Below are positions 41,743 through 49,579 of a DNA stretch of 64,000 nt, in pieces. The first letter of the stretch is position 1. Each line of letters starts with the position of its first letter. This DNA is from Anabaena minutissima FACHB-250 (GTDB lineage: Bacteria; Cyanobacteriota; Cyanobacteriia; Cyanobacteriales; Nostocaceae): positions 62,001-126,000 of the forward strand of contig NZ_JACJRG010000011.1 of assembly GCF_014697125.1 (NCBI RefSeq), read 5' to 3'. The position numbers and the translations under genes are program-made. The notes below the pieces were generated by a model. That model was not told the DNA's origin, did not search any database, and saw only the letters and a list, made by a program, of their open reading frames with translations.

Positions 41743-42567
41743 TTAACCTTTAACACTCCGCCCCCGCATCCACAACGCCAATATACACATAAAAACAACC
41801 CCCATTAATCCTTGTAAGGGATTATTATTTACCCCAGTTATCCAGTCAGGAACTCGACCAGAGTATTGAATTAATCCCCCGACATTAATAATGTAGTAAC
41901 CCCAAACCAAACCACCATGTAAACCTATTGGTAAGCCCAAGCGTCCCCGCCGCCAACGCTTCCCCCATACCTGCGTTAACCCCAACAATACTAAGGCTGG
42001 AAACTGTGGCAATGTGTGAATAATTGCTGCAAGTGGCTTGACAAAGTGTAAAGCAGCGAAAGCTAGTGCATCTATCCACAATGCTACAGGCTGACTATAA
42101 TCTCTTTCCAATTCGTCTAACAACCAGCCACGAAATAACAATTCCTCTGCAAACCCTACACCTAAACCAACAATCAAACCTTCTAAAATTATCTTTAGTA
42201 ACAAAATTGTTGGTTTTTGCCACACTAGCCAACCCAAAAAACCTTGTATCCCAAATAAAACAAAAATATTAATGATACCTAAGACTAAGCCACACAGCAG
42301 TTCTATCCCATTGCGCCACGTAAATTTCAAACCATAAATTCTCAGTATTTGTGGCTGTTGGTAGACTTTTTGACCCCATAATCTCAGCAGAAAAATAAAC
42401 TCTGCATATAACAATACCATTGTCAATATACTTACTAAATTAGAATCATCCACTAGTAAATAAATTGGTGCAGCTATGGGCAACCACAGCAATAATAATG
42501 CCAAAATAAAATAACCCAGCCGAATAGGGGCAGGGCGTTGAGCTAGATTCAGGATTTTGGTTTTCAT
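41743..42567 (-). CDS. CPBP-family intramembrane glutamic endopeptidase
   Basis: 274 residues, about eight membrane helices. The abortive-infection/CAAX protease signatures are present: motif 1 GFAEELLFRGWLLDEL (EE and R) and motif 2 FAALHFVKP (H). Such membrane proteases are annotated as CAAX or bacteriocin-immunity related, but their substrates in cyanobacteria are mostly unknown. The small secreted protein follows 3 bp downstream, so an export- or immunity-like pair is possible; this is only positional inference. Confidence 0.85.
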   Translation of the reverse strand: MKTKILNLAQRPAPIRLGYFILALLLLWLPIAAPIYLLVDDSNLVSILTMVLLYAEFIFLLRLWGQKVYQQPQILRIYGLKFTWRNGIELLCGLVLGIINIFVLFGIQGFLGWLVWQKPTILLLKIILEGLIVGLGVGFAEELLFRGWLLDELERDYSQPVALWIDALAFAALHFVKPLAAIIHTLPQFPALVLLGLTQVWGKRWRRGRLGLPIGLHGGLVWGYYIINVGGLIQYSGRVPDWITGVNNNPLQGLMGVVFMCILALWMRGRSVKG

Positions 42568-42659
42568 TTCAGGTAAGCCAAAAGTCAGTAATCAAGATTA
42601 TGACTAATGACAGAATATTTATTCATTCCAAGTTCGCAATCTTAATGCTTAATTACGAA

Positions 42660-42941
42660 TTATTCCTCTGGTTCTATTGTGCTGCTAAGACCATGACTCT
42701 TGAGAGTTTCACAATAAAACTCTGCGTGTTCCTGAGCGCAGGTAATAACTAAAGCCAGCCCATTTGCATGGGCTTCCATCATGATGCTAACAGCTTGGGG
42801 CTGAGTAAGGCTTGGCACTGTGGTTAGTAGCACTTGTACGACATACTCCATAGAGTTGTAGTCGTCATTATGGAGCAAAACGCGATACCGAGGCGCAAGC
42901 TTGCGGGATGTGGAACGCTTCTCAATGGTTTCGACTGACAC
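42660..42941 (-). CDS. clpS: ClpS, adaptor of the ClpAP/ClpCP protease
   Basis: 93 residues. Core of the ClpS fold: YRVLLHNDDYNSMEYVVQVLL carrying the N-degron pocket (the NDD and Met/Glu positions), then the SIMMEAHANGLALVITC helix block with the family's H-x-x-G. Delivers N-end-rule substrates to the Clp AAA+ unfoldase. The 22-residue N-terminus is short and basic as usual. Stands alone, downstream of none of the clp genes. Confidence 0.95.
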   Translation of the reverse strand: MSVETIEKRSTSRKLAPRYRVLLHNDDYNSMEYVVQVLLTTVPSLTQPQAVSIMMEAHANGLALVITCAQEHAEFYCETLKSHGLSSTIEPEE

Positions 42942-43172
42942 AACTTTTGCTCTTTGATTTCTTATTTACTACAACAGAGGTTCTGTACTAGCGATCGCTT
43001 AACAGTTATTCACCTATGTTATAGCATTTTCACTAAAACTTCATGTCAGAAAAAAATTTTGCTGCTTTTGAGTTGGGATACTGGCAAGATAGCTTCACAG
43101 CAACGCTCCCTCCCACTCTTAAAATAAAGGTAGAGGAAACCCCGTGTGTGCGACTGCCCTACCTAGGTAATT

Positions 43173-43538
43173 ATGGACAGAAGTCTCGACTTTCAACCAG
43201 GACAAATTGTGTCTTTAGAGCATAGCGACAGGAATCTGTATGCAGAAGTAATTCAAGTTGTGGTTTCCCGTCAATTATGCTGGGTGCGCCCATTGCTACT
43301 AGTCACTCATACCCCAGAAATGCCTATAATTACTGACCTCCGAGATAGTTCTGACCTGTTGTGGCCCGGTGAGTTGTTTAGACCAGCCCTAGATACAGAA
43401 GTTATTACTTTTTTAAGTCAACTTTTGGCGAAAGAACCAAAATCTGAACTAGACAAACTAGCTAAACAGCAACTCCATCAGTTTATCCACCAACTCTGGC
43501 AAGCTTATCAGCAGGGAGTGGGGAGTTCTGAGTGCTGA
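43173..43538 (+). CDS. Conserved cyanobacterial hypothetical protein
   Basis: 121 residues, soluble. It reads FQPGQIVSLEHSDRNLYAEVIQVVVSRQLCWVRPLLLV, a beta-barrel-like start, then TDLRDSSDLLWPGELFRPALDTEVITFLSQLL and a C-terminal helical stretch. Typical of cyanobacterial proteins of unknown function found near dapL-type genes; I recognise no domain. Alternative ORF 43043 in another frame is weaker. Confidence 0.65.
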   Translation: MDRSLDFQPGQIVSLEHSDRNLYAEVIQVVVSRQLCWVRPLLLVTHTPEMPIITDLRDSSDLLWPGELFRPALDTEVITFLSQLLAKEPKSELDKLAKQQLHQFIHQLWQAYQQGVGSSEC

Positions 43539-43727
43539 ATAGAGAGAAACTTGTCCCAAGTCCTCAGAAGTTATTCAATTTTGAATTTTAGCTTGCTTCT
43601 CTGACGTTCGCGTAGCGTGTCGTAGACAGACGCTACCGCGCTTCCTGCGGAACACTGCGTGAATGCGCAGCGTATCTGTAGGATTCATCCGCAGGTAGGG
43701 TATTTTGAATTAATTTGTCCACAGTTC

Positions 43728-44900
43728 CTAAGTATAGCGAATCCCCGCATCCTGCATTCGTTGAATGGCTGCTTGCAATCTTTCATCAGGAATAGTCAAG
43801 GCTATTCTGATATAACCTTCGCCTGATGCACCGTAGCCATTACCTGGGGGAACTAGGATGGCGCATTTATCCAGCAGGAGGTTAGCAAATTCGGTTGAGG
43901 AATATCCTGGAGGGACAGAAACCCAGACATAAAGGGTCGCTTTTGGGGGTTCAATCGGCCATCCTAAAGATTGCAGCCCTTTCACCACGATGTCACGTCG
44001 TTTTTGGTACACTAACATCAAGTTTTGTAGTTCAGCTTGGTCTGTTTTGTAAGCTGCGATCGCAGCTTGTTGAATGGCTTTAAAAACTCCTGAATCTACG
44101 TTGGTTTTAACTTGGCTCAAAGCCTGAATCCCATCGGCATGACCAACTACAAACCCAATCCGCCAGCCTGTCATATTGTAAGACTTAGACAAGCTGTGAA
44201 ACTCAATCGCTACATCCTTAGCCCCTGGAACTTGTAACACACTCGGCGGTTGGTAGCCATCATAGGCCATTTCTGAATAGGCGTGATCATGACACAGCAA
44301 AATATCGTACTGCCGGCAAAACGCCACTAATTCCTCAAAAAACTCTAGAGTCGCTAAAGCCCCAGTGGGATTATTAGGGTAATTAATCCACAACAGTTTT
44401 GCTTTCCGGGCTACTTCTTCAGGAATTATATTGAGATCAGGTAAAAATTTATTATCTGCCTTCAGAGGCATTGTAAAAGGCTCGCCTCCAGCAAAAATTG
44501 TCGCAGTTCGATATACAGGATAACCAGGATCTGGTATCAATACATAGTCTCCCGCTTCCACAAAGGCTAAAAACGTATTATGTATTGCTTCCTTTGAACC
44601 GATGGAAGATATTACCTCTGTATTCGGATTTAGTCCCTTTACCCCAAATCGCCGTTCCATCCACTCAACGGCTGCCTCCCGAAATGCTTGCGTACCCTGA
44701 TAAGGTGGATAGTTATGATTACTCGCGTCATCAATTGCTGCGTGCATAGCCTGGAGAATATGAGCAGGAGTTGGTTTATCAGGATCACCCACTGCCATAT
44801 TAATGATGTCAACTCCTTGGGCGACAAGTTCTTCCCGTTTACGGTTAATTTCAGCAAATAGATAAGGAGGAATTTTTTCTAAACGTTTAGCAGGCTGCAT
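43728..44900 (-). CDS. dapL: LL-diaminopimelate aminotransferase-type PLP enzyme
   Basis: Class I/II aminotransferase, 390 residues. The PLP lysine is in SLSKSYNMTGWRIGF, and the NNPTG (WINYPNNPTG) and the C-terminal IRIALTIPDERL are characteristic. The sequence fits the DapL type that converts tetrahydrodipicolinate to LL-diaminopimelate in one step, the lysine route used by cyanobacteria; some members are annotated as aspartate aminotransferases. Runs alone on the minus strand. Confidence 0.85.
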   Translation of the reverse strand: MQPAKRLEKIPPYLFAEINRKREELVAQGVDIINMAVGDPDKPTPAHILQAMHAAIDDASNHNYPPYQGTQAFREAAVEWMERRFGVKGLNPNTEVISSIGSKEAIHNTFLAFVEAGDYVLIPDPGYPVYRTATIFAGGEPFTMPLKADNKFLPDLNIIPEEVARKAKLLWINYPNNPTGALATLEFFEELVAFCRQYDILLCHDHAYSEMAYDGYQPPSVLQVPGAKDVAIEFHSLSKSYNMTGWRIGFVVGHADGIQALSQVKTNVDSGVFKAIQQAAIAAYKTDQAELQNLMLVYQKRRDIVVKGLQSLGWPIEPPKATLYVWVSVPPGYSSTEFANLLLDKCAILVPPGNGYGASGEGYIRIALTIPDERLQAAIQRMQDAGIRYT

Positions 44901-45059
44901 GGCGACTTGTTACTAATGCAAAAGTTGAGGCTCATTAGCACAGTTTACGCCACACTAGGTAATTAAATAGTAAACATGACTCAAAAGCACTAGCAGTCTT
45001 TACTAGATTATTGTCATAATTAAATTTTTCTAGAGAAAAATCTTGAATTGACTAATTTA

Positions 45060-45260
45060 TTAAAATCCGAGACTGGAAACTAGCTGAATCCGTCCAGCAT
45101 CCATCTCTGCCATCAATAATTCTAGGGCTTCGTAATCGACATCAGAGATGTAGCCCTGTTCAGTCAGTTCTGAGTTGATTTCATTTTCGATCTCTGGAGT
45201 TAGCTTTTTAATATCAAGAGCCTTTTCAACTAACTGACGAATTATGTATTTAGTTCTCAT
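45060..45260 (-). CDS. Small conserved hypothetical protein
   Basis: 66 residues, acidic and helical (LTPEIENEINSELTEQGY, DYEALELLMAEMDAGRIQLVSS). Looks like a conserved cyanobacterial small protein; no family is known to me. Monocistronic. Confidence 0.65.
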   Translation of the reverse strand: MRTKYIIRQLVEKALDIKKLTPEIENEINSELTEQGYISDVDYEALELLMAEMDAGRIQLVSSLGF

Positions 45261-45741
45261 AGGTCATGAACCCACTGTACGGTGATACTAAATTATCCAA
45301 GATGAAGTTAAGTATAAAATGTGATCCAAATACTACTATTATAGTGATTTATGTCACAATTAAACTAAGTAGATAGTTCCTAATTAAACTTAACAATTTC
45401 CATAAATAGAATGAGCTGTCACTGCATCTCAGGTATTGCATTGAACTTACTCAATCTGCTATATCTCATAGTCTTATCAGACTTTTCAGCATAATTGTGG
45501 ATGACGGTTTGGCTTTTTTCTGCTTTGCGGTTATCTATGTTGATTTTTTTTTGAACTCACAAGAAAAAAAGTATACATGAATACATTTCACCTCGAAATT
45601 ATGACAATCTTTAAATAGACCAGGAAAAAAAATAAAGATTCAGCAAAGACATTTAAGACATCTGGTCGATGTTCTAGCAAACAGTTTATGTTCAAATAAA
45701 TTCAAGCTTTATGGTTCAATAACTCTACTTAGGATGTCCAT
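45261..45741. other. Long intergenic region
   Basis: 481 bp of AT-rich DNA between divergent genes, holding their promoters. No ORF or repeat array seen. Confidence 0.5.
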
Positions 45742-46050
45742 ATGGAAGCAGTATTAAAGAGTCCGAGAATTGCAGTTATTCGTCCTCACGGTTGCCTGAA
45801 CGCGACCAATGCCTTGGAATTTGAACGCGAATTATCCACAACTTTGGTTCAAGATGATGTTTCTAGCTTGTTAGTAGACTTAACAGCAGTAGAATCTTTT
45901 GATAGCTCTGGACTAATGTCCTTAGTATCTGCACTCAAATTAGCTCAGAGTCTAGATAAGGGTTTCCAGCTTGATTCTGTATCCCCAGCCATCAGAATGA
46001 TTTTGGAACTGACCCAACTTGACGAAATCTTTGACCTATCTGAAGGATAA
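45742..46050 (+). CDS. STAS-domain anti-sigma factor antagonist
   Basis: 102 residues. STAS core with the phosphorylatable serine context ESFDSSGLMSLVSAL near 50-65, as in SpoIIAA-type proteins that bind an anti-sigma kinase. The start ATG 45742 has AGGA 9 nt upstream. No kinase or phosphatase partner is adjacent, so its pathway in this organism is unknown. Related cyanobacterial STAS proteins take part in partner-switching circuits. Confidence 0.88.
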   Translation: MEAVLKSPRIAVIRPHGCLNATNALEFERELSTTLVQDDVSSLLVDLTAVESFDSSGLMSLVSALKLAQSLDKGFQLDSVSPAIRMILELTQLDEIFDLSEG

Positions 46051-46211
46051 TTTTGAGCAAATGTAGCAACTGAACCTAATAGGCGTAATCCTTTTGAGCA
46101 AGTTAATGTAAAAGAGTTGTAACTTGCCATCAAAAAACCTACTCAAAGAGCTAATCAATGCTAATGTTTGGAGGGGAGTAGCTGTAATTAAAGTAGCTCA
46201 AAGTTGGCACA

Positions 46212-49025
46212 GTGGCTATTGCATTTGAAAAATTAATCACATCGGATATCTTAAAACCAGCCCGTTACTTAGGTAACGAACGGCTGGCCATACACAAGCC
46301 TTGGGATAAGGCAGTCATACGATGGGTATTAACTTACCCAGAAGTATACGAAGTTGGATCATCTAATTTAGGGCATATCATTCTTTATAATATCTTGAAT
46401 GCCCAACCTCGGCAGTTATGCGATCGCGCTTACCTACCAGGTAAAGACTTAGCAGATAAACTCAGAACAACAAACACTCCCTTGTTTGCTGTCGAGTCGA
46501 AGCGAGAACTACAAGAATTTGATATTTTAGGTTTTAGTCTCAGTTATGAACTAGGAGCAACCAACATTCTAGAAATGTTGGACTTGGCAGGAATTCCCCT
46601 CACATGGCAAGAAAGATCACAGGGGAATTATCCTCTGATATTCGCCGGGGGACAGACAGCAACATCAAATCCTGAACCCTACGCCGACTTTTTTGACTTT
46701 TTCGCCTTAGGAGATGGGGAAGAACTCTTACCAGAAGTCGGCTTGGTATTGGAAGAAGGCAAACAAGCTGGTTTAAGCCGGGAAAATCTGCTACTAGACT
46801 TAGCACAAATCCCAGGCGTGTATGTACCTCAGTTTTATGCTCCAGCAAAAGATGGTTCGGTAAAACCTCTACGCTCAGATGTTCCTCAACGGATTCTGCG
46901 GCGAGTCGCTACCCCTATTCCCGCCTATTCCATTGGACTAGTTCCCTACGTAGAAACAGTACACGATCGCTTGACCATTGAAATTCGACGCGGTTGCACC
47001 CGTGGCTGTCGGTTTTGTCAACCAGGGATGCTTACTAGGCCAGCCAGGGATGTAGAACCAGATCAAGTGGTCGAAGCCATTGAAAAGGGCATGAGAGCCA
47101 CTGGTTATAATGAATTTTCGCTCTTATCTTTGAGTTGTTCTGATTATTTGTCCCTACCATCTGTAGGGATGGAAATTAAAAACCGGTTAAGAAATGAAAA
47201 TATTTCCCTGACACTTCCCAGCCAACGCGTAGATAGATTTGATGAGAATATCGCTAATATCCTCGGTGGTACACGCCAAGGTGGGCTGACCTTTGCCCCC
47301 GAAGCCGGAACGCAAAGGATGCGGGATATCGTTAATAAGGGTTTAACTAACGAAGAATTATTACGAGGTGTCAAAACTGCCTGGGAACAAGGATGGGATA
47401 AAATCAAGTTGTATTTCATGATTGGCTTACCCGGTGAAACGGATACCGATGTTTTAGGCATTGAGGAAACAGTTAGCTGGTTGCAAAGGGAATGTCGAGG
47501 TAAAGGCAGAAGACCACTCAACTTCAACCTGACAATTTCCAATTTCACACCCAAACCCCATACACCATTCCAGTGGCACTCAGTTTCCACTAGTGAGTTT
47601 CGGCGCAAACAAGACCTGCTGCGGCAAGCATTTCGCCGCAGCAGGGGAGTAAAAGTCAATTTTACCGATGTCCGTATTTCGGCAATGGAAGACTTTATTG
47701 GCCGGGGCGATCGCAGTTTGGGTAAAGTAGTCCGCCGAGCCTGGGAATTGGGCGCAGGCATGGATTCTTGGTATGACAACCTCAGTAAAGCTTTTACCGC
47801 TTGGGAAGATGCCATCAGAGAAGCTGATTTAGATTGGAAATACCGCCTAGTCGAAAACGGTGAATGGAATTTGTTTGCTGGACAGGAGGAGAGTAGGGGA
47901 GCAGGGGGAGCAGGGGAAGCAGGGGAAGCAGGGGAGCAGGGAGAATTATTTATTTTTTCCCATTCAGAACTCAGAACTCAGAACTCAGAACTCAGAACTC
48001 AGAACTCAGCACTCAGCACTCAGCACCGGCTAAACGCCGCGCTACCGCTAACAGAACTCAGCACTCAGCACTCAGCACTCAGCACTCCTCTCCCCTGGGA
48101 TCATATAGATACTGGCATTGACAAAAAATGGCTGATTGAGGACTTACAACGCGCTCTAGAGGCGGCAGTTGTTCCAGACTGTTCTTTTGAAGGCTGTTCT
48201 CACTGTGGGGTATGTGGCACAGATTTTGGTCATAATATTGTCATTGAGCCACCTATTATCCCCGAATTTGCTGGTGATTTTGTCCCTAACATCACTAAAA
48301 CTCAAAGATTACGCGTTTGGTTTGGTAAACAAGGAGATATGGCGTTGCTCAGTCACTTAGATGTGATGCGCTTGTTTGACCGTGTGGTGCGACGGGCAAG
48401 TTTACCAGTGGCTTATACCAACGGCTTTCATCCTAGCCCCAAGATTGCTGTAGCCAGTGCCTTAGCTTTAGGAGCTACTAGTAGTGGTGAGATTGTGGAT
48501 TTTGAGTTAACTGAATCTGTAGAGGTGGACGTATTTCATCAAAAACTGGCTCAAGAACTGCCCCCAGATATCCCCGTTTATCGTGTGGAACAGGTAGACT
48601 TAAAAGCTCCAGCAGCTAATAAATTGTTGGAACAGGTAGAGTATCTAATTACCATAGCCGCCTCCAGCGAAGTCACACCTGCACAATGGCAAGGATGGAC
48701 AGAAGCAATTAAAATTCGAGACGAAATTTTATGGGAGCAAACCACCAAATCAGGCAAGACTCAGATCATAAATCTGCGCTCACGATTGTTTGAGTTGGAA
48801 TTAATATCAGCCAAAAACAACGAAACCGAATCAACAGCTGTTCTGCGTTATGTGGGTAGCTGTCGCCAAGATGGGTTGCTGTTGCGTCCCGAACAAATTC
48901 TGTCTATGCTAGAAATAGTGGCTGGTGAATTTGAGAACACAGAGAACATAGGCATACTGAAAACAGACTGCACAAAATTTCATCTCTGGCAGATCCACCG
49001 CAATCAGCTAATTTTAGCAGTATAA
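46212..49025 (+). CDS. Radical SAM protein with C-terminal DUF2344 (TIGR03960 type)
   Basis: 937 residues, start GTG 46212. N-terminal B12-binding-like region, radical SAM cluster C262-x3-C266-x2-C269 (RRGCTRGCRFCQPGM), then a Cys-rich patch near 655-670 (DCSFEGCSHCGVCG) and the DUF2344 domain about 690-930. Such proteins occur near rne in bacteria and are thought to be linked to RNA or tRNA work, but the reaction is unknown. The oddity: residues about 560-627 come from heptamer repeats and a dispersed GC-rich repeat (47890-48090), translated without a stop as SELRTQN/SALSTQH units. rne follows 554 bp downstream. Confidence 0.9.
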   Translation: MAIAFEKLITSDILKPARYLGNERLAIHKPWDKAVIRWVLTYPEVYEVGSSNLGHIILYNILNAQPRQLCDRAYLPGKDLADKLRTTNTPLFAVESKRELQEFDILGFSLSYELGATNILEMLDLAGIPLTWQERSQGNYPLIFAGGQTATSNPEPYADFFDFFALGDGEELLPEVGLVLEEGKQAGLSRENLLLDLAQIPGVYVPQFYAPAKDGSVKPLRSDVPQRILRRVATPIPAYSIGLVPYVETVHDRLTIEIRRGCTRGCRFCQPGMLTRPARDVEPDQVVEAIEKGMRATGYNEFSLLSLSCSDYLSLPSVGMEIKNRLRNENISLTLPSQRVDRFDENIANILGGTRQGGLTFAPEAGTQRMRDIVNKGLTNEELLRGVKTAWEQGWDKIKLYFMIGLPGETDTDVLGIEETVSWLQRECRGKGRRPLNFNLTISNFTPKPHTPFQWHSVSTSEFRRKQDLLRQAFRRSRGVKVNFTDVRISAMEDFIGRGDRSLGKVVRRAWELGAGMDSWYDNLSKAFTAWEDAIREADLDWKYRLVENGEWNLFAGQEESRGAGGAGEAGEAGEQGELFIFSHSELRTQNSELRTQNSALSTQHRLNAALPLTELSTQHSALSTPLPWDHIDTGIDKKWLIEDLQRALEAAVVPDCSFEGCSHCGVCGTDFGHNIVIEPPIIPEFAGDFVPNITKTQRLRVWFGKQGDMALLSHLDVMRLFDRVVRRASLPVAYTNGFHPSPKIAVASALALGATSSGEIVDFELTESVEVDVFHQKLAQELPPDIPVYRVEQVDLKAPAANKLLEQVEYLITIAASSEVTPAQWQGWTEAIKIRDEILWEQTTKSGKTQIINLRSRLFELELISAKNNETESTAVLRYVGSCRQDGLLLRPEQILSMLEIVAGEFENTENIGILKTDCTKFHLWQIHRNQLILAV
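47890..48090. repeat. Repeat block inside the DUF2344 radical SAM gene
   Basis: In order: g-rich units (gcagggga, 47897-47945), cagaact/cagcact heptamers (47970-48025), a reverse copy of the dispersed repeat (48019-48054, ctcagcaccggctaaacgcc), more cagcact heptamers to about 48088. Non-coding copies of each part occur elsewhere in the window (25996-26027, 38373-38411, 61615-61775). Confidence 0.85.
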
Positions 49026-49579
49026 TCTCTACAGGGCATCTGGCTAGTAGTTGCCCTGAACAGCACATCATAGGAATTGATTTTTAGCAAGGTTGCGTTA
49101 GAATGGAATGAAGAGAACTTTTCTGGCGCTGCATTGAACGAACTAGTTCACTACTACCCTGGTAATCAGGGAGCAAGAGCAAGATATTAGAGTGAAGCTT
49201 TTGGGGTTTTATCCCCGACAAACTAAGGCGGATTAAAGAACACTCTCTCTGTAGCTACCTTGTGAACTAGTAATTAACAGCAGGCTAAGTCAGTTTCTCT
49301 ACCTATGCTTTTTAAAACAACTGCTGAATACCTAATCTCTAGAGGGTGAGGGTATCGCATAAAAAATCAACCACAGATGGTTGATTTATTTGCTTAAACA
49401 GTATGCAGCCGTTCTGGAATAATCAGGCGTGTGAACGCAATTCCTTAGTCAATAGCTCTTTAATTTTGAAGCTCGGCTTCACAATTTTTATTACTAACAG
49501 CGTCTTTGGAGGCTGGCAGGGGCGAGAGGCATAACAAACCTCCAAGTCCGTTGGCGCTGCCGATTTTTGAGGAAATTGA
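49026..49579. other. Long 5' region of rne
   Basis: 554 bp without a supportable ORF. It holds a perfect hairpin (49364-49387) and ends with GAGGAAA 8 nt before the rne ATG. Cyanobacterial and other rne genes are autoregulated through a long 5' UTR, so this region is a candidate for that control. Confidence 0.55.
49364..49387 (+). terminator. Perfect 10-bp hairpin in the rne leader
   Basis: Stem aaatcaacca / tggttgattt with a 4-nt loop (caga). Preceded by A-rich and followed by attt; it may act as the terminator of the upstream gene or as a structured leader element of rne. Confidence 0.5.
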
